Source: Nymphaea colorata
Taxonomy: Eukaryota; Streptophyta; Magnoliopsida; Nymphaeales; Nymphaeaceae
Direction: 5' to 3'
Length of the DNA stretch: 64,000 bases
NCBI RefSeq assembly: GCF_008831285.2
Contig: NC_045145.1
Location: forward strand, 15,640,040-15,704,039
Made by a program: the position numbers and the translations under genes
In this document: positions 1-13,949 of the stretch, in pieces
Numbering within the stretch: the first letter of the stretch is position 1
Layout of the letters: each line of letters opens with the position of its first letter
The notes under the pieces: model-generated
What the model was told of the DNA's origin: nothing
The model's database searches: none
Seen by the model: the letters and a program-made list of their open reading frames with translations, nothing else

Positions 1-440
1 TACGAGTGCAATACGTCACAACATTTCCGAAGGGAAAAAAAGAAAGAAAACTACAATCCCAAGAAGATTAGGATCGTAATACTTTTCACTTGTGTCTGTA
101 TCTTGTGTATCATATCAGTCTTTATTTATTACGTTTTCTTTTTTTGACATGATCTCCATATAAACCCACTGCATAGATGCGTTGCTTCACGACGCATTGA
201 AATTATTAAGAAAGTTCATGTTATTGGATGACATCTAGATTTGCATTTCAATTTTTTTATAGCTTTCGATATCCCTTGCCCACTGGAAGGGTCGTGAAAT
301 TATTGACACAATTTATTTTATTACATGACATGTGAATATGAATCTAGAAAAGTATGGAGTACTCTAAAGGGCATAAAATATTGTAGCAAAGTACTCTGAA
401 ATTAAAATTATTTGCACAAGCCTCCTGGATAAATTTCATC

Positions 441-522
441 TTTTGAGTCAGTGTAGTTCGGTTGGTTGGGCTGATGGGTCAATGAAAGGGCAGGTCACCA
501 GTTTGATTCTCATGGGTGCTAT
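441..522 (+). repeat. tRNA-derived SINE-like head
   Basis: The segment has a tRNA-like layout. A GTAGTTCGGTTGGTTGGGC stretch resembles an A box, and about 40 bases later CAGTTTGATTCTCATGGG resembles a degenerate B box. The same order of motifs recurs on the opposite strand near 30873-30964 and 55951-56018, which supports a dispersed family. No clean 3' tail or target duplication was identified, so element ends are uncertain. Confidence 0.4.
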
Positions 523-1932
523 TTCTCTAAATTGTAAACGATGATAATTACTACGATTGAGTTGAAGATTGTAATCTGTATGTTCATTTAGAACCCAAAG
601 AAACCCTAAATCTTGGAGGCAGGAAGAAGGAAGGAAGGCTTCAACTTCTTCGGGCTATCTCTCCACTCTACCAACTAAAACATATGTTATGGTATCTAAA
701 CGAGTGATCATGTGTTTTATTGACCAAAAATTACCAAAGTGCCCGTAGTAGTTAAATAAAAAATCCTGTTTCACCTTATAAAATTACGAAAACGGGGCTC
801 ATTTTAAAACGTAGAAACATACAATCTCATGTTAATAACATAACATGCCTTCATCCACCACACCACACCACACCATGCAGCGTTCATGGTTAGTGAACAG
901 GAGCTTGAAGTGAAGGGCTATTTTAGCCAACCAAAACATGAAGAAAAGTTTGGTCTTTTTTTTTTTCGAAGCATTTAATTCCTTGAAAATTAAAATTTTG
1001 CTGTATTTATTACGTTGGCTTCTAGTCACCCCTTCTAATATTTAATCTCCTTAGTGGAGAAGACATAATTGATGAACAAATTAAGATGATGATCCAAGGG
1101 CTAGCAGTTGAAATGAGAAGCATCCATGGGGGATAAGGTGGATGTTAATATTCATGCAAGAGAATTCGTTGTTGAGAGCTCAACAAAATCAGTCTTTCCC
1201 ATGATTGTTGATAAGTTGGATATTAATATTGACCAGAAAGAATATTCACATGACAAGAAGATCCTGCGGCTCCAAGTCAGACATGACACTGAATTGACGG
1301 CCGATCTCATCTCAATTTCCCTGCCTTGTTGATTGATTGATTTTATTTGTTTATTTATTTTAATATTGGCTCGTGTTTCAACGCTTGAAATCTGTGCAAG
1401 TTAACATGCTCGGGTTGAACACACCATAACCTAACGAGGAGAAAATGGATAAATATTTTTTTTTCTCGTTTTGTTTTCCGACTGTTTGGTAATCAGCACA
1501 ACTTATTACTATTTCATAAGTTTAAGACATATTTATAAAACATTATAACACAAGTGTTTCATCAATAGTGACTATTGCCAAATAGGTAGTGTAACGCTTC
1601 ATGTTGAGAGTTTATTTTTACATTAAATTGAAGATTGTAAAAGGCCATAAATGATAATGATTTTTAACATTTTTTTTCGGTTGAAACTGAAACTATTAGG
1701 AACTAGGAGCCTATTGAGTTCCATCAAGTCAAATGTTCAAGTGTGTTACAAGAAGGAGCTAGGTTATTACATGACAAAATTATTTTTTTCCATTTCCTTT
1801 GGACATTTTGCCATTTTGGCCATCCAAATATGCACGTGGTCGAATACAAAACTGCTTGCGATTTAATGAGCTTAGTGTGGACCAAGACAGTGGCCAATTA
1901 GACAAGCGACGAACCATGATCTCAGTGAGAAT

Positions 1933-2125
1933 ATGGGGGGAAGCTTGGGGGGTCCGCATGGGCTCTGGCCTCACCTCAAATTTCTTTTTGAAAACATTTA
2001 CATGTATATTTTAGAAAATTTTACTTGTCTTATATAAAAATTTTGAAAAATGATATTTCGGTCCATTTCAAAATTTAAAAACTTTAATTCGGCTCTCATG
2101 ATAATAAATTTCTGGCTCCACCACT
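1933..2125 (-). repeat. AT-rich dispersed repeat ending in a GGCTCCACC motif
   Basis: The segment runs from a GGCTCTGGCCTCACC stretch through an AT-rich body with TATAAAAATTTTGAAAAAT to AATTTCTGGCTCCACCACT. Similar arrangements occur near 13950-14105 and 58698-58855: an AT-rich body with one end carrying GCCCCTGCC or GGGGCATGCCC text and a GGAGCTAGGAATTTTT or CCGCCCCTG end. It is likely a fragment of a common plant retroelement or non-autonomous repeat. It carries no coding sequence and its class is unknown. Confidence 0.35.
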
Positions 2126-2711
2126 AAAGAGAATCAATCCCGGCCCAATGTTGCTCCACCACCTTATTTAGGGCCGCCGCTGAAACCACTTTGCACAACT
2201 CAGTCTACATCCCAAATGGCTCGGCCCATGACGACCAGAAATTAATCAACATCTCACGTATCTTCTTGGGTGATTGAGGTAGCAAAAAAGGAAAAGGTAA
2301 ACTAATTAGCAGCTGTTCCCGTCTCTCAGGAAGGGAGGATTGGAGCAGATTATACGAATGGCCATTACTTCTCGGCCGGCGCTTCTCAGGCTTGCCACAA
2401 ACCTTCCAGAGCAAAACTCCATTAATGAAACTGATGATGACGATGGTGGTGCACAGTTTGGAAAAATGGATCAAAACCTGTAAGAGAATCTCTAGAAAGG
2501 ACGATAATAGGTAAATCCAATACCATGATGATGATGGTGGGGTGAGTGACGGCTCACAGCCACGAGTAAATATAGTTGACAATGGTGATATACATGTGCA
2601 GAGCAGAATGCGGCCACCAGGGATTCTACCTGCAGAAGCTGAGTAGACGCGGCCCCAGTCAAGACACAAATAATACATACATGATTCTTATTTATCAAAT
2701 AAAGACGTAAA

Positions 2712-2760
2712 TCACACACACACACACACATATATATATATGTGTGTGTGCGCGCGTGCA
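2712..2760. repeat. Compound CA/TA/TG/CG microsatellite, palindromic
   Basis: About nine CA units are followed by about five TA units, five TG units and a short CG run. The CA-TA-TG order makes one long inverted repeat centred near 2735, and alternating purine-pyrimidine runs through its whole length. Confidence 0.9.
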
Positions 2761-3666
2761 AGAAGGCATTTAATGCGTTGACATATGCTTTATACTATAA
2801 TATAATATAGTACACCTACGTCCAAAAATACCATGTTCAAGAGGTGTTGGCGAAAGCGAGTTTCTGCAGATAACTTGTGTTTGTGATACTGCTGTGATGC
2901 CGAAGATGATTGGAAGTATGGGGAAGCCTTGCCTAACTCGGTGTGACTTTGTAATAACTTTTGCTCAAAAGTTTTGGGTAGCAGTGTCAAGGATGCAGGA
3001 AGACAGAGCCTTGCCTGGCCCAGGGCGACCAACCAAGCCGCACAGGCCGATGTCTCTGACTTGGTCAACCAAACCAAGCATAATTGATGTTGGCCTTTGA
3101 CTTGGGGACAAAAAGTTTGGTGTGGTGGGGTGGGTTTTGACCGGCTCAGTCTTGAATTTGATTATCGGGAATCCTTTTTGCTTGCTTAATTTGATCAAGG
3201 CAAAGAAATAACTGATCAACTTAGATGGTGGAAGAAGAACAAGCACTTCTCCCAAAATTCAAACTTCTCTTGGAACTCATCAGCTTTTTTACTTGGACAG
3301 GGCTGCATGAAGTTGAGTGTGCGCGTCAACGATGAAGGGTTGGTAGGCGGCTGATCTCCATTTTAAACTCCCATGTCAACAAATTTCTCTACTACAAAAA
3401 ATGGAGAATCGAAAAGAAGCTTTGAACTCGAGGAGCGAAAGGAAAGAAGGGAGGAAGCCGCTTCGACCTTCAATAATGCAGCAAAGTTTTCTCCAGCAAA
3501 CTCCAAGTTAGGTTAGGTTAGAGTATCACATCTCATATCCGTTACAAATGACAACCCATAAAAGCATGGGCAGGTACATGTGGGAATATAATATGCATGG
3601 CATGACTTTATTATTAGTACAATGGCCAAAGTTGGGTAGATAAGTTTAGCCAAACTTACAGTGCAT

Positions 3667-3669
<3 letters not shown>

Positions 3670-3702
<33 letters not shown>
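3670..3702. repeat. GA microsatellite
   Basis: This is a simple (GA)n run of about 33 bases. Comparable GA or CT runs occur at about 7478-7499, 10095-10109, 27140-27170, 29231-29266 and 55087-55111. Confidence 0.9.
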
Positions 3703-3705
<3 letters not shown>

Positions 3706-6284
3706 TGTTGCTCTCTGTTTCAAATTTAATTAAAATTAGAACATTTCAAGGAGCAGGATGTTAAAATTTTGCTTGATGAGCTGCATAAAATCATTCACGA
3801 CTGAGGTGGACTCAACCCAAATCCATCGTCTTGTGGCTGCGTCTAGGTTTGACTTTGCAAACCCAGTCAAACCTGTTGGAAATTAAGACCACAAAGTTCC
3901 ACCAGCCTGAAGAGTTGAAAACATGGATATGACAAGCAGAAGAAACTAGAAAACGATGTTAATCTTGTAGATAGAAGCAACTTGATTCTTTGTCAAAATT
4001 AGAGGTTAGGCAAATAAATGATATCCACAAAACCAATCACACGGATTCCGTGAGCAATTCAAAGGAATATAACAAGCCACCCATTGTTTTGCTGTTATCT
4101 TAAGAAGCCTCAAGTCAAAAGTTTAAACTTTGTCTCTAATCTGGTTAGTTAGTTAGTAGAGATGATATTTTCATATTGTTTGCCTAAGGATTAAGATACT
4201 CTGCGTCTTTCCGGCTTTATTATAATATTGCCACTAGACCTAATTACTTAAATAATGGAATTTTGAACAAAGGGTTCAATAATGTTAGCTTGTCAGCTGC
4301 ATCTGATGTTGAATTGTTGATAGTGAAATTGAGGTTTGAAAAATCTTTAGTGTATCAAGATCTTGAAGATAAAAGCTTTCAGATTATTGGCAGAAAGGTG
4401 ATCAACTGTGGATTATTAAATGCTTAACGACAGCCGCCGACCTGTTGGGCCAATTAGAGTTAGGATTTGCCTAATAAACTTATGACCTGTGCTCAAAAAA
4501 GTGAGATCTAATCTATTGGACCGTCACGAATGTGTAGAATAGAAAAGTCCTATATGTGTGCGTTTTGTCGCGACTCTGGCCATCCAGCTGGTATGACAAG
4601 TTTTCTTTCTTTCTTTCTTTCTTTTTTTGTTGACATTTCGAGTAACCTTCACTTTCCTTCTTTCTTTCTTTTTTTGTTGACATTTCGAGTTAGATTCACG
4701 CCCTATGTGTTTTCCTGCTTCTTCAAGAAGTACACTCAGTTTTTCACGCGGTAAGTAGAAGCTTAACAATTCAATGCCTGGAGTGGTGTATGGTATACCT
4801 GTCAATTAGAGTACCTATTTATGATCCTGGGAAGTAGCATTCTCGTGAATTGAAATGATGACGTACTTTTTACATGCCCACCTACCCGACCAACTATGCT
4901 ACATCCCTTGAAGCAGGAAGTACGCCAAGCTTTGGCTTACAAAAAGAAATGTCTAAAATTTCAAATAGATTATCAACTTAAATTTTCTTATAAAAGTCCA
5001 ACTAGTAATTAGATTAATACAAAAGAAAGATTCAATGTCCAAAGATTTGCAATTATAAAAAAGAAAGGCCGATTTTTTTTTTTAACCTAACGGGTCCATA
5101 ATAATAACAAATTGAGGACATTTGAATGAGCATATAGAAAGTGGGGAAAACTGCAAATGAAGCTAACTAGAATGACATCCATATGCACGCCTGAGGTAGG
5201 TCAGCGTGTCACACAAAGGAAAACTTTGGTTTTATTTTCAATAGTCCTCTTATTAGTGGATTTTCAAATGTGATGTTCAGCTTTTGGATATTCCCTTTAC
5301 TCATTCCCCCACTTTTGGATATTGTTGATCAGCCTGCCTAAAGAAGTCAAGTTGGTGGGTTTATTTTAACCTTTAGGGGGCATTTTATAGCCTCAGATCT
5401 AAGATTGGAGATCCTTTTTGAAAGTGTTAGTGAATGTTAAATACGTATATTCAAAACTCTTTTATGGCTGTAGATTTGAGATCCAACACAAAACTTACAC
5501 ATTTTACCTGCGACTGTAAAATGACATAACAAGTAACATATCTCTGCTTGTCATGGCCAAGCCAAAGAAACGAAAGATTTATAAATTCAAAAACAACAAT
5601 CAAGGGAAGGATTTGCTTTGAAAATATCCCAAAAAAAGAAAAGAGTAATAATATTTATGTTTATTATGAAGGAAATTAATTGAGGGCGGTAAAACAAAAG
5701 GGCCCTCAAATGATGCTGATGTCATTTGGCTAAGGAGATCCCTTTAACTAAAGCAGAATTCACTTTAACATGGAACAAAATAAATCGACCCCTCTACAAA
5801 GACCAAAATGAAAAACATGAGATAATAATATTTTTTTATAAAAACAAAAATCATTTTAAGGCCAAAGATCCGAATTGGGTTAGAAATCGACAGTGAGAAA
5901 CATTAATCTAAGCCATAAAGTGGGGCAATCGAAATAAGTCAAGTAAATTAATTAGCATTAATGGACTCAACTATATATCAAAGATATGTTTTAGGAAATG
6001 CACAAAGAACAAACACATTCTTCAGTTTAGGTCAACCAAAGATGAATGCAACTAATCACATTTTTTTCTTTATAAAATTACAAATTTCTGCTCAATGATT
6101 GAGAGATCTCACAAAAAACCGTTCGACTTTTAAAGTATTTCATTTTGGCGTTAAACGTTGTCAGGCAATTCTCCAACAACCGCCTGAACTCTGACTATAA
6201 CAATTAAATTGGATCGTAACCTTTGAATTTATCTTCTTTTCATTAAATGTTGAATAGTAAATTAGTATTTAATGGAAGGAAAGC

Positions 6285-6417
<133 letters not shown>

Positions 6418-6815
6418 GGCCAGTCGTCCAGTACGGTCTCTAGTATCTTCTCCGCGGAATTATTCGGAGGCGACGGCAACGGCCTGTTCATCATCGTCAA
6501 CGTCATGACTTCTCCCCTGCCGTCCCCTAATTGGGCGAACCCACATCTTTTGTGTGCGACAATATCCAAAGGCACCGCTCCTCTGTCTTTCTCTTTCTTT
6601 TAAAAGGCAGCATATGCGTGCGGGATAAACGTTCAGCAAGCTGCGAAAGGAAATGGGTACCTCTCCCCTTCTCTTCTCCCATGGAAGATGGCAGATGATT
6701 CCTTAGCCATCTGCTTATCGAATCGCATATGTTCGATACCTGATCATCACGGGCTTTTAGTGATCCCAACTTGGTGGAAATCAATATTCATATCCGATCG
6801 GTCGAGTTTCATGAG

Positions 6816-7466
6816 ATGTGGCTCCGGTTGGTGGCCAACAGGCTTCTTCCAAAGAGATTCGGAAGCCAAAAGTTCATATCTGATGATCATGCGGACGAAG
6901 ATCAGGACGGGGAAACGGACGCTGAGGTGGGAACTCTCAAACAACGCCCGGCGTCTCGAAGCCTGCTCTTTCCGGTTATGTCGGAGACCATCACCATAGA
7001 TCGTCTATTCACTGAAGAATACAGGTGAGTTCATCTTTTAGATATTGTATGATTCAAACTTTAATGATTCATGCGATATTATAAACTTCAGCTTCCCTCT
7101 CTCTAGACTCTACTTATTCTTGTTACTGGGTATGCAAATAATATATTTCTTTTTCCTACTTTTCATCATGCAGCGGATTGCACTTTGTAGCAGTAAGTTG
7201 CTAAACTTATAGGGGCCATACGGGCAGTGGATGCATGGGCATCCTACTACCCCAGTACAGAAATACTTTTTTTTTTTTTTTTATCTCCTTTTAGGTAAAA
7301 TCCTACAGAGAAATCGTCTGTGCTCAGGAAGCACCGAATACTGTAAAACTACTATAAAGTTGGTACCTCTTTATTTTTACATTTCATGGATGTGATCATC
7401 TCAAATATTAGTATTTCCTAGAACAAAAGGAACCAGCCAGTAACTTTACATGTGAGATCCTCTTCT

Positions 7467-7497
<31 letters not shown>

Positions 7498-10400
7498 ACT
7501 GATGCTTGTCTCTGTTGAATTTAAGGATTTTCGTGAGCACATGGAATGTTGGAGGGATTCCACCTCCGGAAGATCTAAATCTTGAAGACTGGCTCGATAC
7601 AGGCAGTAAATCCTATGATATCTACATTCTAGGGTAAGTAGCATTCAGTTTCTTTTTTTCTTCTTTCGAATGAAAAGTATCAAGTAAAAAACCAAGTTAG
7701 TTTTCCACAACATTTCATTAATCAATCATTTGTTTTGAGTGATTCCTTCCATTAAATGGTTTGCACTTCCTTTTCTTTTTCCTGGATTGTTTTCCCCGAG
7801 TAGGTTCCAAGAAGTAGTCCCGCTCAATGCTGGCAACGTTCTAGGTTCAGAGAATCCAAGCATTTGCATGAAATGGAACAGTTTGATAAGGACAGCACTC
7901 AACAGGAACGACTATTCATCAAATAGGGCGTCTCCCCAAGAGCAGAAGTCGTCTTCCCCGGGGGAGAGACAGAAGGTCTACCCTGTCAACAAGGAGCAGC
8001 AGCCGTTCGGTAGCATTAATTACAGCATGGAGAAAGAATTCGAAGGAAGAAGCATGAGGAGCAAGAAGGGGGAGTTCCAGTGCTTGATGAGCAAGCAGAT
8101 GGTGGGAATCATGGTGACTGCGTGGGTGAGAAGGAGGCTCCGCAGACTCATCCGCCATCCCAGCGTCTCCTGCGTTGGTTGTGGGCTCATGGGTTGCTTG
8201 GGTAACAAGGTACTCTCTTCTCTCCCTCCCTCTCTCTCGATCTTCTTCGTTGCGTCTTTTTCAAGAAACTATGAAACAGTTGGTCCTAAACTTTTCCTTT
8301 CTTTCTAAAATTTCTATTTGCTTTCAAGTGGCTTGTCGCGTTATGCAGATTTCTGAATTTTTCCAACTGCTAATGAAGCAATATTTTGAGAACATTCGTT
8401 CCCTCCTTCCGCTCTGTGCATGTGTTTTCTTATCCTTTCCGGCATTGATTCATTTACTTCCAATTATGCTTCTGAAATGTTATCGAGTACAGTAATATTA
8501 TTGGCTTCCTGATTTCGAAGGCTTTAGTATTCATAATTTTCTTTTGGATTTCTCTCGCTCTAACACACAAAAGGGATGGAAATTTGCAGCCAACTGTTGT
8601 TGGAAACAAAACGCGCCTTCACTGAGCTGTTCAACATAATTGTTTTTGTTTAACATGATTACAGTGAGTTGTGGATCCTGTGTGAGTTTAATTTGCTGAT
8701 CCAAATGCCATTAAAGTTGACAATGATATACAAGCCCATAGTGAGGATCTGCATTGAATGCAAATTTGGAGCATGATATAAGGAGCACAGTAATGTTACA
8801 GTTTTTTGCTACAGGAAATTTTAACTATGCTCCTTCTCTCTCACTTTCTCTAGTCAATGGCCTAGAAAGTTAGAAACAACCTTTCATATTCCAGAAATTT
8901 CTACATGGGAATCTGATGCTCTGAAGTCTTCATTCCAACTCCGAAACCTGCTCTTCAGAGGACCAAAAATGCTGAAACAGTCATGGCCTTTGTCACACTT
9001 ACTTTGTACCAGACAATAGTTTAAACAGGTCGAGGTCGGCCGTCTTCAAAAGGTGCGCGTGCTTTAATCATTTAAAATTCGCGTTTGGCATCTTGCCAAA
9101 GTCCACAAAACCAGCACAAAATTATTTATTCATGTTGGTTATTTATATATGTATATATTGTCATCAATAAGATGGGACAAGTCTAAGTTGACGCCAAATT
9201 CCTAAAAAAAATGTGTAAAAAAAGTTTCCGGTTTTCCTAACTACCAGCATAAGTGGATTGACTTTTGGGAAGTGGCATTTTGTTGAGACGATGATTGTGG
9301 TAAAAAAATATATATACGAAATGAAAGACTACTGAATCGATTTCGGCTGCTTTCGAAATCCAAGGATTTTAAATCCGGGGATCTATTGTCGTGGCACATA
9401 AGGATTGCAATTTGTTGATTGCTATTGTACTATAAACATGAGTGCATAAGTAGTTGGACTAGAGACATGTAAAAAAAAAAAAAAAAGGTTTCTATTTTGA
9501 TTCTCTTTACATACATTATAAGTGATGGGCACGATACTTAAGTTGAAATCATGGTTGACACCAAAGCAACCTAGAACCTCGCTTAATTGGAATTAAATTA
9601 TAATTATTAATTTCATTGATCTAATTAATTTGGTTGTTGATGTTTTATTTTGCATTCAGGGATCCGTCTCGGTCCGGTTCCTTCTAAACGGGACGAGTTT
9701 CTGTTTCGTGTGCACTCATCTTGCTTCAGGGGAGAAGGAAGGAGATGAAAGCCACAGGAATTGGGGTGTCTCCCAGATCATGTCGAGAACCAGATTCCCG
9801 GCCGGACCTTCCATGGATTTGCCCCGCACCATTCTCAGCCATGAGTGAGTACATACCTATATTTTACAGTCAACAACTGGGCCTGTTTCTAACTGAGTCA
9901 GGCTGTGTTCTCCCCATATGAATTTTAAATTGGAATCTCTATATCTTGAGTAGTAATTGATTTTCCTTCTTTTTCTCTGTAGTCGGATCATTTGGCTGGG
10001 AGATTTAAATTATCGAATCTCACTACCCGATCCCGAGACCAGATCACTTGTAGAGAGGCATGAATGGGACACCTTGCATGAAAATGACCAAGTATTCTCT
10101 CTCTCTCTCTCTTATATATATATATATATATTACAATAATTGTTCATGTTAAACGTTAATAATGTCATCTCGCGCTCAGTCGAACATCGACAGTCTAGGT
10201 TCCCTTTTGAAACGCCTTTTCTCCAAGTCGCATCTTCAAGAAATTTTTTTCTTCTCTCTTTTCCAAACCGCAAGCGGCTAGTTCTTGAACTTGGTGGCGA
10301 TTCACGTGGCTTCCTTTCACACCAGGTCAAAAATTCAGGGTTTTTGTTTCTATGAACACTGAATAATTCAAGTTCGAGCCGGACCCATTTTCTTTTTTCT

Positions 10401-11295
10401 AAAACACAACAAGTTTTTCTTTGTTGAAAGTTGAAAAAAATGGTGAACATTTCTATTAGTTTTTATTTCCCGTTTTTGGGATATTCGAATTGACAAAGAA
10501 GAAATTGTGGATATTGAAGCTGAGGGTGGAGCTGTGTGAGGGTGGAGTGTTCGAGGGTTGGCAGGAAGGAAACATCGGCTTTGCTCCCACCTACAAATAC
10601 TCCCCTGATTCTGACCAGTACCATGGATGGCGGCAACAATCTGCAATCGGGGAGAAGAAGCGGGCTCCTGCATGGTAAACCCCATCCTTTTTATCAATTT
10701 CTTCTTTTATTATTGTTGAAAAAACTTCACAGATAGAGAGAAAGATCTTTGTTTTTTTTGGAAAAAATATTTGTATCTTAACTTTTGAACTGATAACAGA
10801 AGATCATTGCTCATTGCTTTACTTTAGAAGGGTTGAATGAAAGTTCTGGAAACGAGAGCGCGTTTTCCCCTCTGTTTGGCTAAAAGCTAGGCTCCTTTTT
10901 CCTAAAACATTAATAATATATTCAACAGTCTTGAGAGTATTGCCATTAAATATGTTCTGTCCTTTCAATGTGAACAGTAAACACGGTCGTGCCAAAGTGA
11001 TCAGGTTTACATGGAAATCATAGAGAAGGAAAAGATTGAACAATTGTATAGCAGGTGGTTGATATGGATATTCTTCTTTTCTTGCGGGTATATGTGCAGG
11101 TGCGACAGAATACTGTGGTATGGGAAGGGCATAAAGCAGAACAGGTACGAGAGAGGTGAGAGCAAGCTTTCCGATCACCGGCCGGTTCGTGCAACTTTCA
11201 CTGTAATCACGGACATCATCAACAGCATTAAACTCATGGAGAGATGCTTCTCCTCAGAAAGATATGAAAATTTAGATATTGATCGATTAATCTAG
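6816..11295 (+). CDS. Type I inositol-polyphosphate 5-phosphatase (plant 5PTase), 7 exons, 455 aa
   Basis: The predicted enzyme removes the 5-phosphate from inositol polyphosphates and/or phosphoinositides in calcium and membrane signalling. Exons are 6816-7024, 7526-7633, 7804-8209, 9660-9844, 9983-10091, 10520-10674 and 11100-11295 (TAG). All junctions are GT-AG and phases fit exactly (1368 nt). Family signatures appear in order: IFVSTWNVGG (about residues 71-80), LNAGNVLG, a KQMVGI..WVR block, FVCTHLASGEKEGDE, catalytic WLGDLNYRI (about 307-315), FAPTYKY (360-366), PAWCDRILW (389-397) and SDHRPV (415-420). I chose the ATG at 6816 because MWLRLVAN matches the usual plant N terminus; an in-frame ATG at 6771 would add 15 residues. 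The protein is short for the plant family but has every catalytic block, so it looks functional. Which member of the family it corresponds to is not resolved. Confidence 0.93.
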
Positions 11296-11464
11296 GTTCT
11301 TTTTGGGCCTCTTTCTTATTTGTAACAGCAAGGGGTGGAGGTGCGACATATTTGTATGTTTGTAAAAAAAAAATATATGATATTAAAATGAAATTTTCCT
11401 TCCTCACTCATTTTAACATGATCACAAGAAAGCATTCAAGATCTGACGACTATCAAATATATAT

Positions 11465-11624
11465 TTAAGGGTCGTTTGGCAAATGAAATACTTTGTGAGT
11501 GTTTTATGAATTTGTTTTAAAAATTAAGGCAGATTCATGAACAGTGGTCCATGCATCTGTCTTAATAGTTGGGTACATTCATGGAACACTTACAAAGTGT
11601 TCCAACCCCCAAATAAGCACTTAA
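11465..11624. mobile_element. MITE-like inverted-repeat element, copy 1
   Basis: This non-coding element of about 160 bp has imperfect terminal inverted repeats. The left end reads TTAAGGGTCGTTTGG, then ATACTTTGTGAGTG and TTTTATGAATTTG. The reverse complement of the right end reads TTAAGTGCTTATTTGG, then ACACTTTGTAAGTG and TTCCATGAATGTA. It shares the subterminal ATGAAT/ATTCAT words and length with the elements at 12684-12823 and about 19602-19735. The GTTTGG-type end resembles hAT-like MITEs, but no clear target duplication was found. Confidence 0.6.
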
Positions 11625-12683
11625 TATCTCGACTCATGCTACAATTTTATCATGTAATAAGTTGCTTATTGTATCGATGGTTAAGACTCTTACATACCAA
11701 GTGGTCGAGGTGAAATCGTACAAGAAGAATTGCTTCCCTAAATTGTTTATCTTCGTCAATCAATTTGTTGCTCACCTAAACCTTTAGTTAAAACTTTCCA
11801 GATGAAAACTGATCCCAAATGGCTATGAAGCTTCGTCTGTTTAACCTCTAACTAACACCATTGTATTGTCACAATTCAGTTTATCCAAACCATGACTTTG
11901 TCATCACCAAAGAGAACTTATGGATAAAGTATGTGACCGGTCATAACTACTGTCATTTAACAGCTTTGAAATGTAAACATTATGACCTCAGTATTACAAA
12001 ATAAAGTTTGTCATTTTGTGTTCTACAATAATAAAGCATGATCCATAAGGTAGAAGATGTGGCACAATTGCATAGGCTGGTGAACCGAGAACTAAGTCGA
12101 TTGGCGACTGATTGAAATCGATGTATCAGCGGGGTCAGAGAGATTCAAGGCTGTTTTGACAACTTTTTTTCAGCTTCTATATAAGCTAAGTTAGTTGAGC
12201 TACCTTTAGTTTCCATTTACAAAGAGAGGGTAGAGTTTTTGTACCCGGTAACAACAAAATGGGAAGGAGAAAGATTTTTGAACATAATTCTCCCAAATTC
12301 CGTGGATTGCTGATTTGTACAATTTTCGTATCATTATTAACATTACAATCCGAAACTCAAAGCGTTTGTTATGTCATTTCACTTTTGATGGTAGAAGGCC
12401 TTTTATACCATCACAAGTGAACAAAAAAATCTATAACCAAACATTTTGCACGAAACATCGGGTGACCTGATCTTAATTGCAAAAAGATGTACACCAAGTC
12501 ATCCAAATGGATGGCCCTCTTAAGATAAACTCCTGTGGTGGCCCTTACAACTATTCTATGAGATAATTAGTCCTAGGTCTCCCCATTCCCTCATTTCATA
12601 CAATACCCAAACCAGCTCTATGAAAATTATATCTACACTTTCATTCCACATATTAAGGGGATACTTTCTTTAGGAGATTTAAA

Positions 12684-12823
12684 GGGTTATTTAACAATAA
12701 TAACAATTTGTTATTGCTTCGTGAATCTATCTTAAAAATTAATGTTGTAGCATAGTATTTCATGAATAATGCTCCAACCTTTAGGGTAAATTCATGAAAC
12801 AGTAACAAATCGTTAACGGCCCC
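12684..12823. mobile_element. MITE-like inverted-repeat element, copy 2
   Basis: This element is about 140 bp. The left end contains TTAACAATAATAACAATTTG followed by TTATTGCTTCGTGAATC. The reverse complement of the right end contains GGGCCGTTAACGATTTG followed by TTACTGTTTCATGAATTTAC. The two arms pair over roughly 35 bases. It has the same plan and subterminal ATGAAT words as the copies at 11465 and about 19602. Confidence 0.6.
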
Positions 12824-13949
12824 ATCGATCAACTTTTTGGAGATGGGTTGCTCGTATTTCACTCTAAGAAGATACCAAAATTGCTCCTTAAGTTTTATCC
12901 TCGGGGTTAAAGTCTATTAATGTATTATTTTCAATTTAGTAACACTTTAGAAATATCTGATGTAAGAGAGGCCGGAAAGTGATCGGAAGTTATCAGGCGC
13001 GCTCCCCACATGCATCATCTTTGAAACGGTGACCTGTTTTGTGGCTCTAGTTTTCTTATTTTCACAGATCGAGAAAGGACTTGAGATTTACAAGTGGGTG
13101 AGAAAGCAGAAGGTGGTTGACATCACCACCGAGAAGGACCTCACCTGCCGGCAAGCAGCAATACGCAGAACAAGCTTATCAGGAAGCTTGCCAGCTTCTG
13201 CAACCACTGTTTCTCGACCGATCGGTCGGTCTTTTCACGGGACCAGCATTCATTTATTCTACAGCAAGCAAGGAAGGAAGAAGTGAGAAATCAAGGAAGG
13301 AATATCCCCTTCTGAGAATTGATTCACATCGGAAGCGAGAGTTCTCAACGCTTCATAATCTCGCGTCACCATTGATGCAACCAAAAGTCATACCTCATCA
13401 CTTAAAAAGAATTTTCACGGATTTTAATGTGAATCCACCACCGATACTCTCTCTCTTTCTCTAAAGTCATCGGAAAGTCATGGTGCATACCTTATTTTAT
13501 ATGCCTTTTTGAAGGTTTGAAGAGCCAAAAACCACATGGGCACATTGCATGTAGACGTTCAATGATCAGTATACATTTTTTTTTCTTATTTATTTACAGC
13601 CCCAAATTGTTTAAATTCAAGAAGTAGTGGGCCATTCTTAGCAAACCGGCAAGCGGATGCCGACAAAGGTGATTCAAGTAAGACAAAAGTCGGAGACCTA
13701 TGAGATAGAGAAAGAGAGCCGACAAAATAAAAATATAGTAAGTAAAAAGGTGACAAGCTGTTACGAAATAGAAATAAGATAAGAAAGAGAAAGAGAGAAA
13801 GAGAGAGAGAGGAATTGAAATAACAATGAGGTTTTAAGGTTTTAATTGGGTCCCCATGAATAATACATTTTTCTTGTTTCTTAGGGTATCTTTACTACTG
13901 GTGATGAATTGTTTGTGGTAGGAGTCAAATTATAGTTTTAAGTTTTAAC

